Shown here: piece by piece, positions 7,989-16,117 of the stretch
Position numbering within the stretch: the first letter of the stretch is position 1
Layout: the number at the start of each line of letters is the position of its first letter
Assembly: GCF_050717545.1 (NCBI RefSeq)
Contig: NZ_JBOITN010000043.1
Span: 1 to 64,000 of the forward strand
Reading direction: 5' to 3'
DNA: 64,000 nt
Source: Clostridium_AD sp050717545
Lineage (GTDB): Bacteria; Bacillota; Clostridia; Clostridiales; Clostridiaceae
Made by a program: the position numbers and the translations under genes
Notes under the pieces: generated by a model
The model's input: the letters and a program-made list of their open reading frames with translations, nothing else
Told to the model about the DNA's origin: nothing
Database searches by the model: none

Positions 7989-9794
7989 ATGAGAAATCCT
8001 CAAGTAATATTAGACATTCTAAAAGAGAAAACCGTTAAAGAAGACTTCAAATTCGATAGAATCTTTAGATTGTTATGTAATCCAGAGTTATATATGTTAG
8101 CTTATAATAAGTTGAAATCAGTTGAAGGAAATATGACCAAGGGTGTTGATAATAAAACTATAGATGGGTTTTGTATAGATGATATTGATGAAATCATTAA
8201 GAAATTGAAAGATGAATCATACCAGCCAAACCCTGTAAAAAGAAGATATATAGAGAAAAAAAATGGTAAACTAAGACCTTTAGGTATCCCTTCCTTCAGG
8301 GATAAACTTATACAAGAAGTTGTTAAAAATATTCTCGAGTCAATTTATGAACCAACATTCAATGATTCATCACATGGGTTTAGGCCCAACAGGAGTTGCC
8401 ACACTGCCCTTGCTTACACAAAAAACTATTTTTCAGGAACAATTTGGTGGATTGAGGGAGATATAAAATCATTCTTTGATAATATTGACCATAGTATATT
8501 AATAAGAATCTTGGGAAAGAAAATAATTGATACCAAATTTCTAAGATTGATATACAAATTTCTGAGAGCAGGATATATGGAGGATTGGGTTTACCATAAA
8601 ACTTTCAGTGGTACACCTCAAGGCGGAATAATTAGTCCTCTTCTTGCTAATATATACCTGAATGAATTTGATAGTTTTGTTGTTAGATTAAAACAGGAAG
8701 TGGATAGTGGAGAAAAAAGGGCAATAAATGGAGATTGGAACAAAGTAAATAAGAAAATATATAGAAGAAGAATTAAATTTAAGTCCCCTTCTCTCACAAC
8801 AGAACAGAGAACTCAACTAAGTAGAGAAATTAAGGATTTAGAATTACAGAGGTCTTCTACTCCTAGTCGGGACCCTTTCGATAATTCATTTAGAAGAATA
8901 AAATTCGTCAGATATGCTGATGATTGGTTAATTGGAGTTATAGGTTCTAAATCAGATGCACAGGATATAAAAAATAAAGTTGCTAATTTCCTTCTTGAGG
9001 AACTTCATTTGGAACTATCCGCAGAAAAAACTCTTATTACACACAACGCAAATCCTGTACGGTTTTTAGGTTATGATTTATCCGTTCAAGAAGGGTTCAG
9101 AAAAGAGTGCAGGGATGGCAATATTAAAAAAGTCCATTCAGGTAATATCTCTTTCTTTTTACCATATGAATGTATGAGAGAATTTCTCATGAAAAATAAG
9201 TTTATTAAAATTGAAGAAAATAACAACTGGAAAGCAGTTCATAAAGCTACATTAGTTAATCTAGATGATTTAGAAATAATTTCATACTATAATGCTAGTG
9301 TTAGAGGATACTACAACTATTACAAATATGCAAACAATATTTACAAATTTGCAAGTGCTAGGTACCTAGCTAGATTAAGTTGGGGAAGAACAATGGCAAA
9401 CAAATACAAAACTAGTGTTATTAAGATATTTAATAAGTATAGCAAAGATGGAGTTATAGGAGTTACTTATCAGACTAAAGATGGAACTAAATTCAGACCG
9501 TTTCATAATAATAGTATTGAAAAAGTACCCCTAACTAAGTTTATTGCACATACCGAAGATATTAACCCTAACCTACAGATGTATTTAGCTAGAACATCTA
9601 CTCTTGCTAGACTCCTGGCTAAAGAATGTGAATATTGTGGTAAAAAAATCGGGAAATTTGAAGTACATCACATAAGAAAGCTTAAAGACTTAAAAGGTAA
9701 AGCTTTTTGGGAGCAACTAATGATATCTAGACATAGAAAACAATTAGTTTTATGTCATGAATGTCATGTGAAACTTCACAACGGTACACTTTAA
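7989..9794 (+). CDS. ltrA: group II intron reverse transcriptase/maturase with HNH endonuclease domain
   Basis: This 601-residue intron-encoded protein aids splicing and retrohoming. Reverse transcriptase motifs are visible: KRRYIEKKNGKLRPLGIPS, HGFRPNRSCHTAL, GDIKSFFDNI, GTPQGGIISPLLANIYL, and the catalytic YADD at 309-312. A maturase domain X follows (about 400-520). The C-terminus has an HNH endonuclease with C547-x2-C550, HH at 560-561 and a final C-x2-C pair (LCHECH), so the protein can cut target DNA. All motifs are intact, which suggests an active or recently active element. GGAG just upstream supports the start. Confidence 0.95.
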   Translation: MRNPQVILDILKEKTVKEDFKFDRIFRLLCNPELYMLAYNKLKSVEGNMTKGVDNKTIDGFCIDDIDEIIKKLKDESYQPNPVKRRYIEKKNGKLRPLGIPSFRDKLIQEVVKNILESIYEPTFNDSSHGFRPNRSCHTALAYTKNYFSGTIWWIEGDIKSFFDNIDHSILIRILGKKIIDTKFLRLIYKFLRAGYMEDWVYHKTFSGTPQGGIISPLLANIYLNEFDSFVVRLKQEVDSGEKRAINGDWNKVNKKIYRRRIKFKSPSLTTEQRTQLSREIKDLELQRSSTPSRDPFDNSFRRIKFVRYADDWLIGVIGSKSDAQDIKNKVANFLLEELHLELSAEKTLITHNANPVRFLGYDLSVQEGFRKECRDGNIKKVHSGNISFFLPYECMREFLMKNKFIKIEENNNWKAVHKATLVNLDDLEIISYYNASVRGYYNYYKYANNIYKFASARYLARLSWGRTMANKYKTSVIKIFNKYSKDGVIGVTYQTKDGTKFRPFHNNSIEKVPLTKFIAHTEDINPNLQMYLARTSTLARLLAKECEYCGKKIGKFEVHHIRKLKDLKGKAFWEQLMISRHRKQLVLCHECHVKLHNGTL

Positions 9795-9813
9795 AATGAG
9801 TTGAATTTCTGGC

Positions 9814-9847
9814 GAGCCGTATACATGGAAACATGTACGTACGGTTC
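9814..9847 (+). ncRNA. group II intron domain V
   Basis: A 34-nt hairpin opening GAGCCGT and closing ACGGTTC around a GAAA tetraloop. The domain V core is the most conserved part of group II introns and holds the catalytic triad. Confidence 0.9.
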
Positions 9848-9908
9848 TGGGGAGGGTTGAACAAAACCTACTATGGTAACATAGCAAGGCGTGGGCTTCC
9901 TATCCTAC

Positions 9909-10049
9909 TATAAGTATGGTAATGTTGATATAAGAAGTTTACAAGATATTTTGGGTCATGAGAATATATCCACCACTCAAATATACACACATGTAGACAA
10001 TGAAAAACTAAGAAATGCGGTTAAATCAAATCCTCTTTCTGATGACTAA
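9909..10049 (+). CDS. XerC/D-like tyrosine recombinase, 3' exon
   Basis: This 46-codon exon supplies the end of the recombinase catalytic domain: VDIRSLQDILGHENISTTQIYTHV, with the second catalytic His in LGHE and the nucleophilic tyrosine in IYTHV. It has no start codon or ribosome binding site, so it depends on splicing with 6527-7384. The reading frame is undamaged, which argues that the insertion is recent or that splicing keeps the gene useful. A terminator shared with the opposing gene follows immediately. Confidence 0.85.
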   Translation, partial: YKYGNVDIRSLQDILGHENISTTQIYTHVDNEKLRNAVKSNPLSDD

Positions 10050-10050
10050 A

Positions 10051-10095
10051 AGAAAGTATATATTCACTGTAATTTACAGTGAATATATACTTTCT
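10051..10095. terminator. bidirectional terminator between recombinase and Cys-rich gene
   Basis: A perfect inverted repeat of 22 bp arms (10051-10072 and 10074-10095) lies between two converging genes, starting just after the recombinase stop. The stem is A/T-rich at its base, so it serves both directions. Confidence 0.75.
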
Positions 10096-10124
10096 TGATG
10101 ATATTAACAATTTTTTTACTGCAA

Positions 10125-10631
10125 TTACTTTTTACTTTTAAGTCTCATAAGCCCTGGAAATTCCTCTTGAAGGAGTTCTGAATTTTCTTCCTCATTTTCT
10201 AGGATCTCGCTTACCCCTTCTATGTCCTCTATAAGTTCCCAAACTTCATTGTTTTCTGGAATAAAACCATCCTTATCTACTTTTGACAGTTCTTCCGCTG
10301 CTAAGAATGACTCATAGTCTTCAATTTTAGGCAATTCATCAACTTCATTGTTATTTTCCTTGTCATTTTTATCTAAATCAATCTTAACTTCTTCATAAGT
10401 ATTAACTTCTTCATAAGTATTATCTTCTTTTTCTTGTAACTCTATTGAATCTGCTTCATTTACTTCATTCTCAAAAACCTCATCAATTTTTATAGCTTTT
10501 ACATCATAACCTTCTAGTTCTAAACATTTTCCACAATTATCACATTTCTTATTTGAATTTAATTCGCAGACTTCACATTCTCCACAATTATCACAAATTT
10601 TCTTAACATTAAATATACAATTTTTGGACAT
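10125..10631 (-). CDS. Cys-rich, acidic hypothetical protein
   Basis: I do not recognise a named family. The 168-residue protein has two parts. Residues 1 to about 40 hold seven cysteines, five of them in two CDNCG-containing knots (CDNCGECEVC and CDNCGKC), which suggests a small zinc or iron-sulfur site. The rest is strongly acidic (Glu/Asp/Asn rich) with no membrane helix. An in-frame ATG 36 nt upstream exists, but GGGGTG just before 10631 supports the start MSKNC. It diverges from lexA across about 200 nt and shares that regulatory space. Similar short Cys-rich proteins beside lexA occur in other clostridia as far as I recall; the function is unknown. Confidence 0.75.
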   Translation of the reverse strand: MSKNCIFNVKKICDNCGECEVCELNSNKKCDNCGKCLELEGYDVKAIKIDEVFENEVNEADSIELQEKEDNTYEEVNTYEEVKIDLDKNDKENNNEVDELPKIEDYESFLAAEELSKVDKDGFIPENNEVWELIEDIEGVSEILENEEENSELLQEEFPGLMRLKSKK

Positions 10632-10773
10632 AATACACCCCACTACATTTATTTCAAATACATTCATAATAGACTATTATAACAAATAAGATTTAATTAA
10701 TCAAACACATATAATTATCAAAGGTCACTTACATACATATACCATTTGTTTCCTTCTGAAATATCGTTAAAAC

Positions 10774-10813
10774 AGAACATAAGTTTGATGTTTTCACTCT
10801 AGTATGGTATAAT
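10774..10813 (+). promoter_or_regulatory. lexA promoter with LexA (SOS) box
   Basis: TTGATG (10785-10790), a 17-nt spacer and TATAAT (10808-10813) preceded by TGG form a good extended -10 promoter. GAACATAAGTTT (10775-10786) matches the Gram-positive SOS box GAAC-N4-GTTC except for the last base, and overlaps the -35. LexA bound here would block its own transcription. Confidence 0.8.
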
Positions 10814-10838
10814 TTTAAGATGAATGAGAGGTGTTTCT

Positions 10839-11447
10839 ATGTTAACTCAAAAACGAGATAAACGAAGTGAAATATATAACTTTATAAAAGACCAGGTTCA
10901 AACAAAGGGGTATCCACCCTCTGTAAGAGAAATTTGTGCCGCTGTTGGATTAAAATCTACATCAACTGTTCATGGCCATTTAGAAAAACTAGAGGAAAAA
11001 GGATATATTCGTAGAGACCCTACTAAACCTCGTGCAATCGAATTATTAAAGGATTCTGTTACAAGAAAAGAACTGATAGATATACCTATCATAGGAAAAA
11101 TAACTGCTGGAATACCAATACTTGCGGTTGAAAATGTTGAAGATACCTTTACTATTCCTTTAAATTTCACTAAAACTAACAATGAACTATTTATGCTTAA
11201 AGTTTCTGGTAGTAGCATGATTGACGCTGGAATTTTAGATGGTGACCTTGCTATAATTGAAAAGGTTAATACTGCTAATAATGGCGATATTGTTGTAGCT
11301 CTTATTGATAATGAGGCTACTATTAAAAGATTTTTCAAGGAGAAAGGTCATATACGCCTTCAACCTGAAAATTCTACTATGTCCCCTATCATATTAGATG
11401 ACTGTTCAATTTTAGGTATACTTGTGGGCATTTATAGAAAATATTAA
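10839..11447 (+). CDS. lexA: LexA repressor
   Basis: The 202-residue SOS repressor has an N-terminal winged helix (about 1-65, with the recognition region SVREICAAVGLKSTSTVHGHL) and a C-terminal S24 peptidase latent protease. The autocleavage bond Ala90-Gly91 (ITAGIP) is present. So are the catalytic dyad Ser126 (VSGSSM) and Lys163 (EATIKRF). RecA-DNA filaments trigger self-cleavage, releasing repair genes. GAGAGGTG at 10825-10832 supports the ATG at 10839 over the in-frame ATG at 10824. Its own SOS box overlaps the promoter, and recA in this window also has a perfect box. Confidence 0.97.
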   Translation: MLTQKRDKRSEIYNFIKDQVQTKGYPPSVREICAAVGLKSTSTVHGHLEKLEEKGYIRRDPTKPRAIELLKDSVTRKELIDIPIIGKITAGIPILAVENVEDTFTIPLNFTKTNNELFMLKVSGSSMIDAGILDGDLAIIEKVNTANNGDIVVALIDNEATIKRFFKEKGHIRLQPENSTMSPIILDDCSILGILVGIYRKY

Positions 11448-11471
11448 ATAGCCACTTGATAATATTTAATA

Positions 11472-11509
11472 CGAAAAAGCCTTCAATGTTAATCATTGTA
11501 GGCTTTTCG
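11472..11509. terminator. bidirectional terminator between lexA and ynbB
   Basis: A long hairpin (CGAAAA...GCCTTCAATG with CATTGTAGGC...TTTTCG) between two converging genes, with one bulge and one mismatch, and A/T tracts on both sides. Confidence 0.75.
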
Positions 11510-11576
11510 ATTTCTCATTAACTTATAAAAGTATATGTTTCATAAAATTTATTTACAACAATATTTACAATAAGTC

Positions 11577-12854
11577 TTAAATAACTCTGGAAAGTGCTAT
11601 TAGTATCCCAATTTTAGCATGATCAAATGTTAATCCACCCTGTAAATATGCTATGTAAGGTTCTCTAATTGGAGCATCTGCAGATAATTCTATAGATGAA
11701 CCTTGAATAAATGCTCCAGCAGCCATTATAACCTTATCTTCATATCCAGGCATATCCCATGGTTCACATTCAACAAATGAATCTATTGGAGAACCTGATT
11801 GTATCCCCTTGATAAAGTCAATTAGCATTTCCTTATTATTAAACTTAATAGCCTGTATTATATCACTTCTTTTATCGGTATAATTCGGAAGGACCTCAAA
11901 TCCTGCAAGTTCCATAATCCTTGCGCAGAAAATAGCACCCTTTAGGGCTTCCATGGTTACATGTGGTGCTAGGAATAGTCCTTGAAATAAAGACCTCATT
12001 ACTCCAAAAGTTGACCCACACTCCCCTCCTATACCTGGTATTGTTAGTCGATATGACGCTTGCACTACGTATTCCTCTTTACCAGCGATATATCCTCCAG
12101 TTGGTGCAATTCCGCCACCTATATTTTTTATTAGTGAACCCGCAACTAAGTCTGCACCAACATCTGTAGGTTCTGTAGTCTCAATAAATTCTCCATAACA
12201 ATTATCTACAAAACAAATTACATTTGGATTTATAACTTTTGCAGCTTTTATAATCTCTTTTATCTCACAAATTAATAAAGCTTTTCTCCAACCATATCCA
12301 GTAGATCTTTGAATATGAACGAGCTTTATTGACTTATCGCTAATCATTGTTTTTTTCATTAGCTCTACATCCACTTTAGAATTTTTTAATTCTAATTGCT
12401 TATATTTTACACCGAAATCTTTTAATGAACCTATATCTTTCTTATTAGTTATACCTATTATGTTATGAAGTGTGTCATAAGGAGTTCCACATACGGAAAG
12501 CATAGTATCATTAGGTCTTAAATTGCCAAACAATGCTGCCCCAATGGCATGCGTACCATTTACAAAATGTGGTCTAACTAGTGCACTCTCACAATTAAAA
12601 ATTCTTGCATAAACTTTATCTAATGAATCACGGCCTATGTCGCCATAACCATATCCAGATGAATTTGTAAAATGCGACTCACTTATTCTTTCATCTTGCA
12701 ATGCCGTCAAAACCTTAAGTTGGTTAAACTCACGTACCTCATCAAGTATTTCAAACTCTCCTTGTACATCTTTTATTGCTATATCATATAGTCCCAAAGT
12801 TTTTGGACTTATCTTATACTTCTTTTGAAGGTATTCTTTTGTTATATCTAACAT
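11577..12854 (-). CDS. ynbB: methionine gamma-lyase family PLP protein (YnbB, 'aluminium resistance' family)
   Basis: This 425-residue protein belongs to the fold-type I PLP enzymes annotated as aluminium resistance or methionine gamma-lyase family. The likely Schiff-base lysine is Lys243 in AGSLIKNIGGG. Asp217 in CFVDNCYGEF would pair with the pyridine nitrogen, and SSGYGYGDIGRDSL near the N-terminus is a family hallmark. The physiological reaction is not established. In Bacillus and clostridia the gene lies near hfq or miaA. Here it converges on lexA, and hfq is some 11 kb further right, so the usual neighbourhood has been opened by an insertion. AAGGAG just upstream supports the start. Confidence 0.92.
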   Translation of the reverse strand: MLDITKEYLQKKYKISPKTLGLYDIAIKDVQGEFEILDEVREFNQLKVLTALQDERISESHFTNSSGYGYGDIGRDSLDKVYARIFNCESALVRPHFVNGTHAIGAALFGNLRPNDTMLSVCGTPYDTLHNIIGITNKKDIGSLKDFGVKYKQLELKNSKVDVELMKKTMISDKSIKLVHIQRSTGYGWRKALLICEIKEIIKAAKVINPNVICFVDNCYGEFIETTEPTDVGADLVAGSLIKNIGGGIAPTGGYIAGKEEYVVQASYRLTIPGIGGECGSTFGVMRSLFQGLFLAPHVTMEALKGAIFCARIMELAGFEVLPNYTDKRSDIIQAIKFNNKEMLIDFIKGIQSGSPIDSFVECEPWDMPGYEDKVIMAAGAFIQGSSIELSADAPIREPYIAYLQGGLTFDHAKIGILIALSRVI

Positions 12855-12917
12855 GTTTTTAGGTCTCCTTTGTATTATGTATTCTAATTACCTCATTAAT
12901 AATAACATACATAATAC

Positions 12918-14486
12918 CTATGTAGAATAGTTTTTTAAATCAATTGTAACTTTTTCAATAATCTCCCCAATGGTTTCCTTTAATTCGTCACCTGTTTTCC
13001 TATATTCAATTTCAAATTTTTCATCTTGATTTTTCATAAAATACATTAAAGCATAATATGTAGGTCTAAATTTATCCTTTAGTTTAAATTCATTTTCATT
13101 AAATAGTTTAAATAACGAGTTGTATTGTTTTTTAGCCATTAGAAATATAAAATATTCATTAATAGACTTATTATATTTATCTGTAGTACTTGCTACTTTT
13201 AAAAACAAATCGGCTTTTTTAAGTGATTCTTCTATTTCATCATTTGAAAGTAATGTTTTTGCTAATAAATAGCTAGTGTTAAAATCGCTATTTTCACTTT
13301 TATTAATTAGATCTTCTTTACTACACCAGCTTTCAGTAAAATCTACAAGCCATAACACCTGGTGTTTTTCTTTTTCTGCGCCGAATCTCATTAAATACCA
13401 TATATTAAAGAAACGTTCTTTGATTTGGTACATATAATTTTTCTTATTTATAGGTATTTTATTTATAACTCCGTTTTTTTCTAATTGATTTAGCTGAGCA
13501 GATACTTCTTTGCTTTGCATTCTAATTTTATCTGATATTTCTTTTGTGGTTATTGCATCCAATCTAAGGGCTATGACATCAACAATTTCTTGTTGCACTG
13601 GAGATAAGCTATCCATTGTGTATTTATAAATAGGTGTTACTTTATCTAACAATATATCAAATTCTTTATATGCTAGTCCATTGTAGTCAGTAAAAATTTC
13701 AAAAATCAATGCCATGATTCTTGGCACACCCCCAGTTAATCTCCTAAAAGCTTCTATTTTCCCTCCGTTACTTATAAGTATCTCATTCGTGTCCTTTTTA
13801 TTATAAATTTCATTTAATTTGTGAAAAAACAATTTATTTTCATCTGAGTTTAAGCCTTCCAATTTTATAATCTTAAAGAAGTCATAAAAAGGCTTATTGT
13901 AATCAAAAGTAAATTCAGCAATCTCTGCAGACGCCCCTATAATTCTTATTTCAGCAGAAGTTAATAGAATTTCCCTGAATTTTTGTTGCTCTGATACTTT
14001 GAATTTCTTTAGAATAGATTCTATATTATCTATTAAGAGTATTAACTTTTTATTATTTTGTTTAAGTTTTCGCTCAATGATTTTAAAGGATATTTCTTCA
14101 TAATCTTCTTGCATTAAATATTTATCTATTTCAGCATAAAGCCCTATAAATTCATCGTTTTCAAGTTCAAGATGCTGAGCAGTTATTTCCCAAAGTGTAA
14201 ATAGTCTACGTATGTTATATTTTTCATGAGGGAGTATAACAGGAATAAGATTTGCTTTTAACTGCTTATCTCCTTTTATTTCAAAATATAATCTTTTGAG
14301 CAAGGTTGTTTTCCCATACCCTCTTTTAGCATCTATCATATAATGCTGCTCTGGATATTTCATATCAGAATTTTTTATATCATTAAAAATCTTTTGAAAT
14401 TCTTTTTTTCTTAATACAAATCTATCAACTAATTCTTGCTTCGTTAAATCATTAGGATTATAAAAACTTGAACAATTAGTTTGCAT
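12918..14486 (-). CDS. AAA+ ATPase with winged-helix domain (second gene of ATPase pair)
   Basis: This 522-residue protein has a Walker A (KRGYGKTT, residues 54-61), a Walker B (LILLIDNIE, Asp153), a sensor-1-like RIIGASAE (181-188) and GGVPRIM near the lid, as in ORC/Cdc6- or STAND-like P-loop ATPases. A winged-helix segment follows (about 295-345, LSPVQQEIVDVIALR...TTKEISDKI). The last ~150 residues are helical and possibly TPR-like. It starts inside the last codons of the preceding ATPase (11-nt overlap) with GGTGGTG as ribosome binding site, so the two are translationally coupled. No nuclease or membrane domain is visible. The function is unknown; a role in defence or in DNA-associated regulation is a guess. 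Confidence 0.85.
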   Translation of the reverse strand: MQTNCSSFYNPNDLTKQELVDRFVLRKKEFQKIFNDIKNSDMKYPEQHYMIDAKRGYGKTTLLKRLYFEIKGDKQLKANLIPVILPHEKYNIRRLFTLWEITAQHLELENDEFIGLYAEIDKYLMQEDYEEISFKIIERKLKQNNKKLILLIDNIESILKKFKVSEQQKFREILLTSAEIRIIGASAEIAEFTFDYNKPFYDFFKIIKLEGLNSDENKLFFHKLNEIYNKKDTNEILISNGGKIEAFRRLTGGVPRIMALIFEIFTDYNGLAYKEFDILLDKVTPIYKYTMDSLSPVQQEIVDVIALRLDAITTKEISDKIRMQSKEVSAQLNQLEKNGVINKIPINKKNYMYQIKERFFNIWYLMRFGAEKEKHQVLWLVDFTESWCSKEDLINKSENSDFNTSYLLAKTLLSNDEIEESLKKADLFLKVASTTDKYNKSINEYFIFLMAKKQYNSLFKLFNENEFKLKDKFRPTYYALMYFMKNQDEKFEIEYRKTGDELKETIGEIIEKVTIDLKNYST

Positions 14487-15651
14487 TTTTTTTACACCAC
14501 CACATTCTTAATATTGGTGAAGTAAATGTATATGTTTTTTCCTCTTCGTCATTATTTAAATATCCATCATCTATTAGGGTATTTAATAGATCTTTATAGC
14601 TTTCGTAAATATTATATTTTACTGCGATATCATATATTTCATTATAAGTTATCATCTTACCATCTGTTATAGATATTGTGTTTAATACCTCTATAATGAA
14701 CCTATATTCATTATTTTTGTATACATTAAGCCTCTCATGCCAACTACTAAATTTATTGTTTTCCTCTATCATACTCTTAATCGCTATATCAACTGATTTA
14801 TCATTTATAACGCATACTTGCTTTTCATCATAAATATCCTGAATTTTATCCATCGCAAGTTGAATATAAAAAGGAATTAACCACTTAATTTCGTTAAGCA
14901 TGTGACTAACAGTATCATTATCCATAGTAAAATTAAGCCCTTCAAGTAATTTATTTATAAGACTTATACCTTCTAATTCGCTTAGCGGAGTTACTTTCAC
15001 TATATCCAGATCATTTATGAATTTTGAAGAATCCATTCTTCTTGCAATTCCCTCGAGACTTATTGAACCTGTATATATAAATTGAAATTTATTATTTATA
15101 TCACTATTCTGTCTTAAAGCCCTATTACTTTGAAGAAGATGAACTGCATAAGTGGTGCCTTCCTTTCGTTGAATGTTTTCTATTGTTTGAGCAAATTCAT
15201 CTATCATTATAATCAATTTGTGTCCTTCTAAATCAATAGATCTCATTATTTCTATAAATTTTTCATAATAATCTAGTTCAATATTTTTCGTAAACTTAAT
15301 GGAGTCTATTCCTACTTCGTCTATGCTTTTAAAAATATTTTTAGCTAAATCTTTGATTGAATTTAATACTTTATCTCTTTTCTTTATTGAATTACAATTC
15401 AAAATAGCCTTTACAATTTCCTTATAATATTTGTTTTCGTCATATACAGACTCTGTAATTACATAAACTATGTAGTATTTATCCTTTGGATTATCTTCTA
15501 TATATCTCATTAAAGATGTTTTCCCAACTCTTCTTGGTGCAGATATTATAATACTACTATCTGATTCTATTTTCCTCCATAATTTATTTATTAAAATAGG
15601 TCTATTAAAAAAATTTTCTCCTCGTGCAGCTTGCCCCGTTGTAATTTTCAT
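14476..15651 (-). CDS. AAA+ ATPase (first gene of ATPase pair)
   Basis: The 391-residue protein has Walker A APRRVGKTS (38-46), Walker B LIIMIDEF (Asp151, Glu152), a sensor region FIYTGS and a C-terminal winged-helix-like segment ending SPILRMWWC. This architecture matches prokaryotic AAA+ ATPases of the 'ATP-binding protein' type related to archaeal and STAND ATPases. GGAGG just before 15651 selects this ATG over an in-frame TTG. It is the first gene of a two-gene unit: the downstream ATPase overlaps it by 11 nt. A strong promoter inside a perfect dyad lies 35-65 nt upstream. The partner specificity and output are unknown. Confidence 0.85.
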   Translation of the reverse strand: MKITTGQAARGENFFNRPILINKLWRKIESDSSIIISAPRRVGKTSLMRYIEDNPKDKYYIVYVITESVYDENKYYKEIVKAILNCNSIKKRDKVLNSIKDLAKNIFKSIDEVGIDSIKFTKNIELDYYEKFIEIMRSIDLEGHKLIIMIDEFAQTIENIQRKEGTTYAVHLLQSNRALRQNSDINNKFQFIYTGSISLEGIARRMDSSKFINDLDIVKVTPLSELEGISLINKLLEGLNFTMDNDTVSHMLNEIKWLIPFYIQLAMDKIQDIYDEKQVCVINDKSVDIAIKSMIEENNKFSSWHERLNVYKNNEYRFIIEVLNTISITDGKMITYNEIYDIAVKYNIYESYKDLLNTLIDDGYLNNDEEEKTYTFTSPILRMWWCKKNAN

Positions 15652-15684
15652 AATTAGTACCTCCAAATGTTCCTTATATTTACA

Positions 15685-15739
15685 ATATTACTTGACAAAA
15701 GTTATTTTGTCAAGCGTTTTAACAAAATAACTTTTGTCA
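15685..15739 (-). promoter_or_regulatory. promoter of ATPase pair inside dyad operators
   Basis: On the minus strand TTGACA (15708-15713) and TAATAT (15685-15690) are 17 nt apart. The -35 and spacer lie in a perfect 9-4-9 palindrome, TTGACAAAA-N4-TTTTGTCAA (15692-15713). A second, near-perfect copy in inverted orientation lies upstream at 15722-15739, so 18-bp arms form an inverted repeat (15693-15710 with 15722-15739). This looks like a pair of repressor sites; no regulator gene is adjacent. Confidence 0.75.
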
Positions 15740-16037
15740 GACAATAATACGAAACATATATTGGACCACCTCTACTCAAAATTAAAGATGATAACTTTCC
15801 ATAAGATACCTGTCCATATGATTTATCTTTATCTAATAGAAAGCTTTTCTATTAGATTTTTGATATACACTAAATGGAATTGAGGAATTATTATTACTAC
15901 CCACACCTAGCTCTATTTCAGGGCTATTTTTACAATGAAAATCTGTTCCTCCAAGGAACCAAATTATATCTATTAATTAAATAAATCAACTTTATATTCT
16001 ATTGAATCTCCTCCAAAATAATATAATAATTATTTGT
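15740..16037. other. intergenic region with one isolated hairpin
   Basis: No gene could be supported. A hairpin (arms 15831-15842 and 15846-15857, followed by TTTT on the plus strand) resembles a terminator, but no plus-strand gene precedes it. A minus-strand frame of about 47 codons around 15852-15996 has no start codon or clear homology. Confidence 0.4.
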
Positions 16038-16074
16038 AAAAGCCAGCTAGGAGTATATATCTCCTGACTGGCTT
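16038..16074 (-). terminator. terminator after the L,D-transpeptidase gene
   Basis: Outer stem AAAGCCAG/CTGGCTTT and inner stem AGGAG/CTCCT separated by a small internal loop; on the minus strand TTTTA follows. Confidence 0.7.
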
Positions 16075-16117
16075 TCTTAATATTATTCAATACCTCTTTA
16101 AAATCAAATAAATTCTA

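Larger units (their letters stand above)
7385..9908 (+). mobile_element. complete group II intron inserted in the tyrosine recombinase gene
   Basis: The element starts with the group II 5' consensus (GTGCG at 7385-7389) and ends CCTAC at 9908, fitting the usual AY 3' end. The boundaries were set by rejoining the exons: HKLRHTSATLM continues as YKYGNVDIR with no base gained or lost. About 600 nt of structured RNA (domains I-IV) precede the maturase gene at 7989-9794. A clear domain V hairpin is at 9814-9847. The insertion sense matches the host gene, so splicing could restore it. Length is 2,524 nt. Confidence 0.93.

Noticed and set aside
15852..15996. Open minus-strand stretch of about 47 codons upstream of the ATPase pair
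   Set aside because: No start codon with a ribosome binding site and ends at a stop within a hairpin; not recognisable.
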